A stretch of DNA of 64,000 bases, taken from assembly GCA_963833675.1 (NCBI GenBank), contig CAWHYW010000006.1:29116-93115 (forward strand). Direction: 5' to 3'. Position 1 is the first letter of the stretch, and each line of letters opens with the position of its first letter. This DNA is from DASQDN01 sp963833675 (GTDB taxonomy: Bacteria > Acidobacteriota > Terriglobia > Bryobacterales > Bryobacteraceae). The position numbers and the translations under genes were made by a program. Under the pieces are notes generated by a model. That model did not search any database. It saw nothing but the letters and a program-made list of their open reading frames with translations, and was not told the origin of the DNA. Positions 25,124 through 35,375 of this stretch are shown here, piece after piece.

Positions 25124-25162
25124 AGCGCACGACGAAAGCCTCGGAGGTTCTCGTCGTGCGCT
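25124..25162. terminator. long hairpin after the S8 protease gene
   Basis: AGCGCACGACGA (25124-25135) is repeated exactly inverted as TCGTCGTGCGCT (25151-25162), and the 15-nt interior can extend the stem (AGCCT/AGGTT). It starts 26 bp after the protease stop. There is no T-run on either side, so it may be a factor-assisted terminator or an mRNA-stabilising hairpin. Confidence 0.55.
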
Positions 25163-25511
25163 ACTCTTCGTCTTAGGAAGCGCTTTCAAGGGCTTGGCGA
25201 TCGCAGAATCGGTGACAGTCATCTTCGCGAACGAGAGCTGGTATCACGAGCGCCCGGAGCCGGAGCAGGAGCAGACCGGGATCCTTGAGAGACGAAAGCC
25301 CGAAACAGGACCGAACTCCCGAAGCGCATTGCGATACAGCTTCCGAGCCCGGAAACGATCGCTCGACGTCTATGCGCCCGGGACCGACAGGCTCAGTCGC
25401 TTCGTGGGAGCGCCCATCATCGCTCTCGGAAAAATAGTCGATTTGCGCTCCGAAGGTTTCGGTGTTGAATTTTGGATTGCCTCGATCCGAACCGAATGAT
25501 CTTGTGAAGCA
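25163..25511. other. intergenic stretch between the protease and ATP-grasp genes
   Basis: About 350 bp. A plus-strand frame (25113-25499, 128 codons) crosses the hairpin above and has no recognisable motif, and the minus strand has several stops. I see no RNA gene or repeat. Confidence 0.4.
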
Positions 25512-26755
25512 TTAAACAAGCGGCAACTCCGTCGCGATATCGAACCTGAGTTTTTGATGGGCTTGCCGGAGTCTGGATTCCACTTGTTGCGGCGTGTCGT
25601 CACGCGCGAACAGGAATCCCAGGTAGCTCGATCCTTCCGGTAACGCCAGCAATCGTTGACCTGGTTGCGCGGTGATTACGACATCATCGGCGTACGCCGC
25701 GGCTTCTTCGACTCCCGAAACATTGTTGTAAATCCCGCTGTGGGGAATCGGGATCATCATCACGCCGGAAGCCACTGACTCACGCCGAAGCTCGCTCACA
25801 TCTTCGCCGACGGCATGTCGCAGAATCAGTTCGGCTAGTTTCATTCCTCCTGTGAATCGCAGCGACTCGGCGCAAAGTCCTCCTATCGGTCTGGCCGCGA
25901 TTTCGAGCAACCATGCGCCCGAGCTGTTGTATCGCATCTCGGCATGCACTGGCCCATCGGTCAACCCCAGCGCCTTCACTCCGTTTTGCGTCGCGCGGAT
26001 TAAATTCGCCTGAACATCCGATGGTTCTCTCGATGGCGTTATATACAGGGTCTCTTCGAAAAATGGACCCTCCAGCGGATCGGGCTTGTCGAAGATTGCA
26101 AGCACCTGCAATCGGCCGCCGGTAACGATTCCTTCCACCGCGAACTCGCGGCCCGGTATGTAGGTTTCCACCTGGATGAACTCGTTGTGCGCTTCCCGAG
26201 TCCTTCGGATATCAGGCGCCTGCAGCAATGCGCGAATGCGATTCGCCGCATCATCAGAATTCCGTTTCGTCATTGGCTCGAATTACGCCGCGGCTTCCCG
26301 ATAGTCCGAGCGGCTTCAGCACGCAAGGGAAGGGAGCTAGCCTTGTAAACTGCGACGGGTCATTCTTTACGGGCATCTGGAAATAATCGGGAACCAGCAG
26401 TCGGGCATCGCGAAATTTCTCACGAGCCAGGTACTTACTTCGGCATGCCAAGACGGCTTCATGCGGATGAAAACGCAGCCCAAGCGCCGATGCCGTAAGC
26501 GCGGCAATTTCCGTAGGTTTGTCTCCAACGGCAACGATTCCATCCGGGCGACGATCTAACCGGGCCAGCAGAGCTGCCGCCTGCTCCGGCTGGTCGAATC
26601 GAACCGGAATCGCATGCTCGCCCCAGGGCCCTTCCAAATGCACGCACCGGTCAATTGCCAGCACGACATCTATTTCCATCGCCCGCGCAGCTTCTTCAAA
26701 GGTTCGGGTTTGATACCCGGTAGTCGCCGCAACCAGGAGAATTGTTGTGGGTCAT
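25512..26755 (-). pseudogene. ATP-grasp ligase, frame-disrupted
   Basis: About 410 codons if repaired. It opens as ATG ACC CAC AAC (26755) and continues after a one-base shift as ILLVAATTGYQTRTFEEAARA, then DVVLAIDRC, VAVGDKPTEIAAL, KPLGLSGSRGV; a second one-base shift near 26257 joins DETEF to DAANRIRALL. The later half has the ATP-grasp signature (VETYIPGREFAVEGIV, HAEMRYN, LLEIAARPIGGLC) and a C-terminal LAGE-like region. Such enzymes join an acid to an amine using ATP. Its ATG overlaps the true-frame stop of the amidohydrolase gene (ATGA), so the two formed a coupled pair. Sequencing error could explain both shifts. Confidence 0.7.
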
Positions 26756-28088
26756 TTGCGCACGAATAGCTTCGCCGGGTTGTCGTAAAGCAGCCACTTC
26801 GCGGTGCTGGCGGCTTCTTCCTCATGTAAAAGATCCGTCTTCTACCCTTTCGGCCAGGACACGGGCTATGTTGCGCCGAGCCATCATCAGGTGCGCGTAG
26901 CTCAGTTCCGGATAACGGTAGTCACCACCGAAGCCGAAGATCTTGTTCGATGGGACGCTGTCGAGCATCTCGTGAAGGGCCGCTCTGGCCGCCGTCGGCG
27001 ATACGATGTGCATCCAACAGTAGTCCACAAATACATTCGGAAATGTTTTCCCTAGAACGGTTGTTTCGTGATAGTAGGGATACCCGATGTGGAAGATATC
27101 GAATTGCACGCGGGGATAGCGTAGGAAAACATTCGTCAACTGCGCAGGGTTCGTGTGCTGCACATAATTGCCGTTGCCCGCCTGCAATCCCGTGTGCATC
27201 TGAATGGGTATGTGATGCGCTTCGGCCAGTTGAACCAGGTGATGATACATGTGGTTCGACAGCGTCCGAAACGGTCGATGCTCGAGCTGCTTCTTCTCGT
27301 CCGGTTGCACGCCCTCGCCTCGAGCGAGCTTCTCAAAATCCGCGCTTGCCTCCGCCGTTGTGGTCTCCTCAAACAGCAGGTCGCGCTGATACGCCAGTGT
27401 CGATTTCACTGTCACCATTCCGAGCTTCACGGCAAGCAGGAAATGCTTCTCCATGGCGCGCTTCAGTCCGTCCAGATTGGTAATCGAAACGTCCGCCAGC
27501 GCCTCCAGGCGATGAAGTCCCGCCGGCGTTATCGGGGTGACAAACCAATCGAACTTCTTCGCCATCAGGAAGAATTCCGGATCGACAGCGGCCGGTTTTA
27601 TCTGCCAGTATTCATCGTTGATGGCGTACCGAATCCGCGATCGCTTTTTCAAGACTTCGCGGTAAAGGCCGGGCTTGTTTCGCGCCGCGATTGCCTCGTT
27701 CGTCGGCTCAATTGTCGAGGCATTGATATCTGTCGGCCCCGTAGATATCCCGGATCGCGATTCGCAGCGCCTCGCCATATCCGGTCCTCCGGACATAGCG
27801 CCAGTAAGGCTCAAATACGCTCCACTTCTTGGCCGTGGGCACATCGGGCTTCTCCAGGAGCGCCCGGTCGGCAGCGGGAAGTCCCGAAGACGAGAGGTCG
27901 TCAATGGCGTAGTGGCCGGCTAAGGTGAAGAAATCTACTCGCTGGCGGGTGCGTTCGGACTCGGGCAGAATATGCTCGTGCGTATCAATCACCTCGATCC
28001 GCGCAGTCGCTTCGTGCAGGCGGTTGTAGAGGTCTTTGGACGCGGCGTACGTCGCAGCCGGCAGCGCCAGAAAGGCGCGTCGACGCAT
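26751..28088 (-). pseudogene. amidohydrolase-family protein (amidohydrolase 2 type), frame-disrupted
   Basis: About 445 codons if repaired. N-terminus MRRRAFLALPAATYAASKDL is a short export signal, then IEVIDTHEHILPESE carries the HxH metal ligands. One shift near 27732 joins IRDIYGAD to DINASTIEPTNEAI; a second near 26834 joins AERVED to LLHEEEAASTAKWLLYDNPAKLF and the stop at 26753-26751. Other expected metal-site elements are present (IQMHTGLQ, FDIFHIGYPYYHE, FGFGGDYRYPE). The family hydrolyses or decarboxylates small metabolites; the substrate is unknown. Divergent from the TPR gene and coupled to the ATP-grasp gene by an ATGA overlap. An upstream ATG at 28100 is also possible. Confidence 0.7.
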
Positions 28089-28194
28089 TACCTTCAGCAT
28101 AGCGGGTCCGCACATCTGGCTTCGTTTCGCAACGAACCGCCCCCCGGAACACATCTGCCTGAGAGAACCGCTCCAGTCGCGGCACTAGCATGCT

Positions 28195-30185
28195 GTGAGC
28201 GCGTGGAGGTGCATTTTGGGGTTGATCGCGATCGTGGCGTCGGCCGCCGGTCCCGAATATCCCATCCTGCAGGATGCGTACTCCGCTTTGAAGAGCAAGG
28301 ATTACGAAACCGCGATTTCGAGGTTCACGAGGCCGTCTCGCTGGCGCCGAAACGCACGGATATCCGAAAGGACCTAGCGTACACGTACCTGAAGATCGGA
28401 GAAACTGAGCTCGCGCGCGATCGTTTCGAGGAGGCCATGAGGCTCGATCCGGACGACACGCATGTCGCTCTCGAATACGCCTTTTTGTGCTATGAAACGA
28501 AACAACAGGCGGCGGCTCGCCGCGTCTTCGACCGCATCCGCCGCAGCGGGAACGCCACGGCCGAGCGGGCCTTTCAAAATATCGACGGGGAACTTCGCTC
28601 CGGCATCGAACGCTGGTCACATGCCGTCGAAACCCAACCCGAAAACTTTAGCGCCCATGAAGAACTTGCCCGTCTGGCCGAGTGGCGAGACGATCTCGGT
28701 ACCGCCGCAGCCCACTACGAACGAGCCTGGAGACTCCGTCCCGAGCGCCGGGACCTCCTCCTTCGCCTCGGTGATGTCTGGCGAGCCGCTCGGCGCCGGC
28801 GAGAGGGCGAACGCCGCGCTACTTGCGGCTTCTCGCGGCGCTGAACCCCGCACCGCCGAAGCGGCCCGTGAGCTATTACCCGCCCGCTATCCGTTCGTTT
28901 ATGAATTCCAGGAAGCGCTCAAGACTCGATCCGGCCAACATTCCGCTCCGTCGAGAACTCGCGTACCTCTTCCTCGAAATGGGGAACCGGGACGCAGCAG
29001 AAGCCGAATTCCGGCGAATAACGGAGCAGGATAAGAATGACTCGCTGTCGGCAGCTCAACTCGGCTTCCTCCTGTTGAATCGAAATCAGCTTGCTGCGGC
29101 CATGCCGCTGTTGGAGCGCGCGCTCAAGTCGGATGATGATGTCGTCACCGACCGTGTTCGCGAAGCGCTTCGCATGCCCAAAGCGCTTAAGAAACGGCCC
29201 GAGGCGCTGCGTTCGCAAACCTCAAGCGAGGCAAGATCGCTCGCTGAGAAGAGTCTCGAAGCCGGTTATTTGAAGGATGCGGTGAAGTATCTGCGTATCG
29301 CCCATGAAAACGATCCCGTTGACTTTCAATGTCATGTTGAAACTCGGATGGGCGTACAACATGCTCAAAGACGATCAGGAAGCGATCGAATGGTTCCGAT
29401 TGGCGCGGCGCAGTTCGGATCCTGTGGTGGCTCAGGATGCCGATCGAGCGTATCGCAATCTGCGGTCCGGCCTCGCCCGCGTTCATACCTCCGCCTGGGT
29501 TTTGCCGTTTTACTCGTCGCGATGGAAGGACGTCTTTACCTACGCTCAAGTGAAGACCGAATACAAACTCAGCAATCTGCCGGTCAGACTATACCTGTCA
29601 ACGCGTTTCTCAGGAGATACGCGCGGCTCGATTCATGACCCGAGCATCTCCGTCAATCCGCAGGGTCTCTCCGAAAGTGCCGCTATTCCCGGCATCGGCG
29701 CTTCCTTTCAGCCTTGGCGTGGGATGACGTTCTGGGGGGAAGCCGGGTACTCCTTCAGTTACCTCCACAAGGAAAATACCGGCGCCGATTATCGCGGGGG
29801 CGTATCGTATGCTCGCAGCTTCGGGCGTAATCTCGATTCGCCGAGCAGCGGCTTCTTCGGCGAGACCACAGCCGACGGCGTGTTTATCAGCCGGTTTGAA
29901 AACGACATTCTGCTGTACTCGCAAAACCGGTTCGGCTGGACGCTTCTTCCACTCCGTGCGCAGTTCGTTTGGAATTGGAATCTCACCACGGACGTTCGCC
30001 GTCTTGCCTGGGCCAACACAACAGAACACGGACCGGGCATCCGATTCCGCGTTCCGGGCTTGCCGAAGTCGATGCTTTTTTCTGCAAGCGCGCTGCAAGG
30101 GAACTACACGGTGACAAAGGACAATCCTCGTCCGAAACGGTATTACGACCTCAGAATCGGGCTCTGGTATGCGTTTAGCCATTAG
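28195..30185 (+). pseudogene. TPR plus outer-membrane beta-barrel protein (PgaA/PelB-like), frame-disrupted
   Basis: About 660 codons if repaired. GTG start opens a signal peptide (CILGLIAIVASAAGPEYP). TPR repeats follow (AYSALKSKDYETAISRF, DLAYTYLKIGETELARDRFEEAMRLDP, ELAYLFLEMGNRDAAEAEFRRI, AQLGFLLLNRNQLAAAMPLLERAL, KLGWAYNMLKDDQEAIEWFRLA). The last 220 residues are aromatic-rich alternating strands (FTYAQVKTEYKLSNLPVRLY, YSFSYLHKENTG, FVWNWNLTTDV) ending YYDLRIGLWYAFSH, a typical barrel end. Frame changes lie near 28325, 28790, 28925 and 29325. Layout matches exopolysaccharide export porins such as PgaA, PelB and BcsC by architecture only. The next gene overlaps its end. Confidence 0.7.
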
Positions 30186-32102
30186 CCTGCTGTTCATCTC
30201 GTCTCTGCTCGGCACAGACGGTACTCGTCCTGACGGATGAGCCTGGCGCATGGCCGGCCATCTTCGATTCGGTTGGTATCTCAGTACGGCAGACCTCCGA
30301 TATTCCGGCGGCGACTGCAATCGCGCAGGTAAAAAATGGCGCGTTCGGTATTCTCGAAGGCGTCATCTGCAACCGCCGAATCGCTTGGGATCAAACCGGG
30401 AGCCAAGAACGTGTGCGTGTCCGCAGTGTCATTGATGAGCGTGCGCCTAAGCTTGGCATCATCTGGGAAAAAGCTCAGGAGTTGCCGGTCTATGAACTGC
30501 CGTCCGACGCAAAGGTGTTCGCAAAAGAGCGTTGGACCGGAGCGCCGCTTATGGCGGGATTTCGCCGCGGCAACGGCGCAATACTCTGGGTCGCAACAAG
30601 ACCCGGCGCTCGTGGATACGAGCGATTTCCTTACGTCTTGCAGGCCTTGACAGACTTGGGTCTGCAGCCGCCACTGCGATCAAACCGGATCTGGGCATTC
30701 TTTGATTCGTCCTACCGAATGCGTGTTGACGTGGATTATTTTGCCGAACGTTGGCGAAAAGGCGGTGTGGCAGCGCTCCACGTCGCCGCTTGGCATTACA
30801 GCGAACCTGATGCCGAGCGCGACGAGTATCTGAAGAAGTTGATCCAGGCGTGTCATAAGCGAGCGATCCAGGTGTACGCCTGGCTTGAATTGCCGCATGT
30901 CGGCGAGAAGTTCTGGCAGGATCATCCGGAATGGCGCGAGAAAACGGCGCTGCTGCAGGATGCGCATCTCGATTGGCGCAAGCTGATGAACCTGCAGAAT
31001 CCGGATTGCTTTCGCGCTGTTGCCGATTCGACACAGAAGCTCATTCAGCGCTTCGACTGGGATGGCGTGAATCTGGCTGAGTTGTACTTCGAGTCGCTCG
31101 AAGGCGTCGCGAACGCGGCCCGCTTTACACCAATGAATGATGACGTGCGTGCCGCATACGGCGCGTTGGCAGGCATCGATCCTTACACGCTCTTTCAGAT
31201 CGAAGTCGGAGACGCGCCAAATGGACCTGTTCCTCGATTGGCGCGCGGCGCTGGCGAAGGCGATGCAGTCGCAATGGCTCGGCGAAATCGAGCGCGCTCG
31301 TAAGTCGAAGCCGGATCTCGATATCGTTCTGACACACGTGGACGACCGGTTCGACACGCGCATGCGACAACTCGTCGGAGCGGATGCGGCGGCAGTCCTG
31401 CCGATGCTCGGTCAGCACGACTTTCAGTTTCTTATCGAAGACCCGGCAACCGTTTGGCACCTTGGACCCGACCGTTACTCTGAGATCGCCAAGCGCTACG
31501 CCGAACTGACGCCCAAACGCGACAAGCTCGCTATCGACATTAACATCGTCGAGCGATATCAGGATGTGTATCCGACGAAGCAACAAACCGGCGTCGAATT
31601 GTTTCAGCTAGTGCAGGTCGCATCACGAGCATTCCAGCGTGTGGCGTTGTACTTCGAAAACTCGATCGCCAAAACGGATTGGCCGCTGTTACCGGCGGCC
31701 GGCGCTGTCACGAAGCGATACCAGAGATCGGGTGAGAAGCTGATCGTCGAGTGCCCGCAAGGGCTCGGTGTGGCATGGCAGGGCGGAGTCAAAGTGAACG
31801 GACGTCCGTGGCCGGTAAGCGACGGGAAGACGGTATGGCTACCGGCCGGATCGTTCGTGCTCGAGCCTTCGGACGCTGTTAATGGCCGCATCCTCGATTT
31901 CAACGGCGACTTGCAGACGGCGGCGATCAGCGCGCGGGGCGTTGATCTCTCCTATCAAAGTGGAAGCCGGGCGCTAGCAGTGCTTAACAGGAGTGTTCGG
32001 AAGTTAGAGATCGATGGCCAGCAGGCGACCCCTGTGATGGTTGGCGAAAATGTCTTAGCTCTGCCGCGCGGCCAGCATCTTGTCTCGATCGAAATGGATT
32101 AG
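30169..32102 (+). pseudogene. glycoside-hydrolase-like (GHL10/GHL13-type) secreted protein, frame-disrupted
   Basis: About 640 codons if repaired. ATG at 30169 overlaps the end of the TPR/barrel gene by 17 bp and opens a signal peptide (MRLAISLLFISSLLG). An N-terminal alpha/beta region (VLVLTDEPGAWPAIFDSVGI) is followed by a TIM-barrel segment like the glycosidase half of PgaB: FAERWRKGGVAALHVAAWH, KRAIQVYAWLELPHVGEKFW, FDWDGVNLAELYFESL, then DIVLTHVDDRFD and LAIDINIVERYQD. The C-terminus is a beta-domain. Frame changes lie near 30225, two compensating ones near 30350-30400, and one near 31218. Probably cleaves or trims a secreted polysaccharide. Confidence 0.65.
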
Positions 32103-32131
32103 CCATTTCGTCACTCATATCCTGGTAAGGA

Positions 32132-32851
32132 ATGAGTGTTTTGACTTTGGTACGCCATGGACAGGCGTCGTACATGGCGGAAGATTACGATCGGCTCTCC
32201 CCACTCGGTGAGGAGCAGGCGCGCAAGCTGGGCGAATTTTGGGTGCGGCATCGCATCCAATTCGACCTTTGTTTTCATGGTCCGGCTAGACGCCACAAAC
32301 AAACCTTGGAGATCGCATCGGATTATGTTCGGAAGGCCGGTTTGTCCTGGCCGGATAGCGAGATGGTTCCGGAGTTGGACGAGTTTGACGCGTTCCGCAT
32401 GATGCAGATGCTTACACCGAAGTTGGTGAAGTCCGATCCCGAGGTGCGCCGGTTGAGCGAAGTCTTCGAAGCAAACCGGCATACACCCGAAGCGGGACGC
32501 TTGCTTCAAAAGCTGTTCGAGGCCGTGTCCCGGAATTGGTGCAGCGGAGCTCACGATACGCCGGAACTGGAATCCTGGACGCAGTTCCGGACGCGAATTC
32601 AGACCGGCATCGATCGAATCCGGAAGATGTCGGAACAGAGCCGAAATGTGGTAGCCATCTCCTCGGGCGGTCCCATCGCAGCCACGGTCGCTCATGTACT
32701 GGACCTGGCTCCGGCGACCGCGATTGAGTTTGTATGGTTGTCTCGCAATGGATCGTTTTCGGAATTCCTTTTTTCAGGGGAACGATTCTCGATGCATTCG
32801 TTCAACTCGATTCCGCACTTGGATGACCGGAGTTTGCTGACATACCGATGA
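32132..32851 (+). CDS. histidine phosphatase family protein
   Basis: 239 aa cytoplasmic protein. LVRHGQAS at the N-terminus is the phospho-acceptor RHG motif, and RLSPLGEEQARKLGEFW and HGPARRHKQTLEIA are the expected substrate-loop arginines. In the usual position of the second catalytic histidine (VSHGG in most relatives) it reads VAISSGGPIAATVA, so that histidine is replaced by serine. The substrate cannot be told. Its stop overlaps the ATG of rlmH by 4 bp, so the two are translated together. Confidence 0.85.
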   Translation: MSVLTLVRHGQASYMAEDYDRLSPLGEEQARKLGEFWVRHRIQFDLCFHGPARRHKQTLEIASDYVRKAGLSWPDSEMVPELDEFDAFRMMQMLTPKLVKSDPEVRRLSEVFEANRHTPEAGRLLQKLFEAVSRNWCSGAHDTPELESWTQFRTRIQTGIDRIRKMSEQSRNVVAISSGGPIAATVAHVLDLAPATAIEFVWLSRNGSFSEFLFSGERFSMHSFNSIPHLDDRSLLTYR

Positions 32852-33267
32852 AGGTCTGGCTGTATTACATCGGCAAGGCGCGGGATGCTGCTTCGAACGC
32901 GATTGCGGCGGAGTTCGTGAAGCGCAGTTCGCGCTACGTGGCTTGCGAGATGCGCGAAATCCACCCGGACCGTTTCGATCTGTGGAGCAGGCATTCCGCG
33001 GCGAACAAGGTGCTTCTGGACCCCGCGGGCAAGCAACTGACTTCGGCGCAGTTCGTCGATCTCATCGCCAAGGGTGAGATGGAAGGACGCGATCAGGTAT
33101 TCGTCATCGGCGGTCATGACGGACTTCCGCCAGGATGGGCGGCGCGGGCGGATCAGCTTCTCTCTTTGTCCGCAATGACTTTTCCGCACGAGCTTGCGCG
33201 GGCGATGCTCGCAGAACAGATCTACCGGGCCTTCACGACCCTGCGCGGACATCCGTATCCGCGGTAA
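32848..33267 (+). CDS. rlmH: 23S rRNA pseudouridine-1915 N3-methyltransferase
   Basis: 139 aa, slightly shorter than the usual 155. SPOUT-class methyltransferase that modifies pseudouridine 1915 in helix 69 of 23S rRNA on the 70S ribosome. Signature pieces: KVWLYYIGKARDAA, VLLDPAGKQLTSAQFVDLI, FVIGGHDGLP (SAM-binding knot) and LSLSAMTFPHELARAMLAEQIYRAF ending RGHPYPR. ATG overlaps the phosphatase stop. The 3' end overlaps the convergent tsaD gene by about 35 bp. Confidence 0.93.
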   Translation: MKVWLYYIGKARDAASNAIAAEFVKRSSRYVACEMREIHPDRFDLWSRHSAANKVLLDPAGKQLTSAQFVDLIAKGEMEGRDQVFVIGGHDGLPPGWAARADQLLSLSAMTFPHELARAMLAEQIYRAFTTLRGHPYPR

Positions 33268-34347
33268 GCGGGAGATTGGCTTTCGCCGCCAGGTCCCAAC
33301 CCGCAAATTGCCTGCGCTTCGAGTTTTCGAAAAGCAGCCGCTGCAATCATCGCGGCATTATCCGTCGAGAGACCGGGTGTTGGGAAACAAGATGCGCGCC
33401 CCAAGGCGCTCTCGTGCGGACGCTTCACGCAAGCCGGCATTGCAGGCGACACCACCGGAGATGATGATGGATCGCGCATTCGTGGTCTCGGCCGAAGATC
33501 GAATGCGCCGGAGCAGCTCTTCGATCACGGTCCGTTGAAACGAGGCGATCAGGTCGAGAGTTGCCTGGGGAGTAACTTTGAGCCATTCTTCGACAGACGG
33601 TCGTGAATTGTTTCGAAGCAACTCGCGTCGAGACGCGATTTCGGCTTCCATGTCGCGCTGCTCAAACCAGCGAAGGACTGCGGTCTTCAAACCGCTGAAG
33701 CTGAAGTCGGTAGCATTACCCTTGATTTTGGCGATCGTGAACTTCACAGCTCGTCCATCACCGTACGGAGCGAGCTTGTCGAGAACGGGACCGCCCGGAT
33801 ATCCGAAGCCGAGCAGTTTCGCCACCTTGTCGTAAGCTTCCCCTGCAGCATCATCGCGAGTCTTGCCGAGTAAACGGTAACGGTAGCCTTCTGCAACTTC
33901 GAATAGATGTGTATGGCCGCCGCTCGCAACCAGGGCGAGCGCGGGCAGTTCGACCGGATCGCCACTCTGACGCGCCTCCATGATGACCGCGTGGATGTGG
34001 CCTTCGACGTGGTTCACGCCGATAAGAGGAAGCTTCGCGGCAAAGCAGAGCGCCTTCGCATACGTAATCCCGACGAGAAGCGATCCAACTAACCCGGGGC
34101 CTTCCGTTACGGCAATCGCATCCATATCGGAAAGGGCGAGCCCGGTCTGTCCTATGGCTCGACGGACGACGGGAACGATGGCGCGGAGGTGCTCCCGCGA
34201 CGCAAGTTCAGGGACAACACCGCCGTACTTACCATGCGTGTCGAGCTGAGATGCTACTACTGAAGAGAGCACACGCTCGCCGTCTTCCACCACGGCAGCC
34301 GCGGTTTCGTCACATGAGGACTCGATAGCGAGTATGCGGGCCACCAC
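33233..34347 (-). CDS. tsaD: tRNA N6-threonylcarbamoyladenosine transferase TsaD (frame broken near the 3' end)
   Basis: Essential t6A synthesis enzyme. ILAIESSCDETAAAVV, GPGLVGSLLVGITYAKAL, the metal motif NHVEGHIHAVIME, LVASGGHTHLFEV, DDAAGEAYDKVAKLLGFGYPGG and IISGGVACNAGLR are all in place. Two one-base shifts break the frame: in a TTT near 33386 (LFPNTRSLDG* should read LFPTPGLSTDNAAMIAA) and near 33313 (giving FAGWDLAAKANLPL and a stop at 33235-33233). Because tsaD is nearly always essential, these look like sequence errors. Divergent from queA with 16 bp between starts. Confidence 0.9.
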
Positions 34348-34363
34348 TGCTATTCTATCGGGC

Positions 34364-35375
34364 GTGCGCGTCGCGGACTTCGATTATGAGCTGCCGCCGG
34401 AACTCATTGCGCAAGAGCCCCTCACGGATCGGGCCTCCTCCCGGATGCTGGTTCTGCATCGCGGAGGAAGGCCGATGGGAGGATCGGAGCTTTCGGGATT
34501 TGCCCGAGTACCTTCACGCCGGCGATTGCCTGATCCTGAATAACTCGCGCGTGTTCCCGTCGCGTCTCTTCGCGACTCGCTCGTCCGGAACGGCGCGGAT
34601 CGAAGTCTTCTTGCTGAAAACTGTATCGGAGGACGGCCGGTCCTGGCAAACGCTCGTGAGGCCAGGGCGCAAAGTTGCGGTCGGAGACCAACTTCGCTTC
34701 TCCGACGTACTCAGCGCTGAAGTGCTCGACCGCGGAGATCATGGAGAACGCACGATACGCTTCGCGGGGGAATGCGATCTGCTGGAAGAAGTCGAGCGGA
34801 TCGGGCACGTGCCGCTGCCGCCTTACATACGGCGTGAGGATCGCGTAGAGGATCGAAGCCGCTATCAAACCGTCTACGCGGAACAGACTGGTTCGGTTGC
34901 GGCCCCTACCGCCGGCCTGCACTTCACGCCCGATGTCCTGAATCGCTGCCGGGCGGCCGGAGCGGATATCGCTTGCGTGACCTTGCATGTCGGGCTGGGC
35001 ACCTTCGCTCCGCTGCATGTCGAAACCTTAGATGAAGTGAAGCTGCATTTTGAGCGATTCTCTGTCACAAGAGAGGCGCTTGAAACGGCACAGCGAGCCA
35101 GGCGCCGCATTGCGGTAGGCACTACAAGCGTGCGCACGATCGAGACAGCATACACGAGAGGCGTCCTAGCGGGCGAGACAGATCTGTTCATTCGCCCTGG
35201 CTACAAGTTTCGCGCCGTGAATGCGCTGGTGACCAATTTTCATTTGCCGCAATCCAGCTTGCTGATGCTGGTATGCGCGTTCGCGGGAACCGAGTTCGCG
35301 ATGGCCGCTTATCGACACGCCGTCGAGCATCGATACCGATTCTTTTCCTATGGCGATTGCATGCTGATCCTATGA
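34364..35375 (+). CDS. queA: S-adenosylmethionine:tRNA ribosyltransferase-isomerase (one frameshift)
   Basis: Queuosine pathway enzyme that adds epoxyqueuosine from SAM to tRNA. Start GTG at 34364 gives VRVADFDYELPPELIAQEPL. A one-base excess in GG near 34463 breaks the frame; the rest is typical QueA: SFRDLPEYLHAGDCLILNNSRVFPSRL, HVPLPPYIRRED, DRSRYQTVYAEQTGSVAAPTAGLHFT, VTLHVGLGTFAPLHVETL, FHLPQSSLLMLVCAFAG. Normal total length (about 337 aa). Its TGA overlaps the ATG of corA (ATGA). An ATG at 34334 upstream is possible but lies inside the tsaD start region. Confidence 0.92.

Noticed and set aside
25113..25499. 128-codon plus-strand frame after the S8 protease
   Set aside because: It crosses a perfect 12-bp hairpin and shows no recognisable domain, so it is more likely non-coding.
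26256..26259. Programmed +1 frameshift at TTC TGA in the ATP-grasp gene, like prfB
   Set aside because: The tRNA reading UUC would not pair with the +1 codon UCU, there is no upstream stimulator, and a second shift exists near the N-terminus, so a plain indel is more likely.
27972..28320. N-terminal extension of the open frame leading into the TPR protein
   Set aside because: The first 110 codons are antisense to the amidohydrolase and have no TPR character. The true N-terminus with signal peptide is in another frame from 28195.
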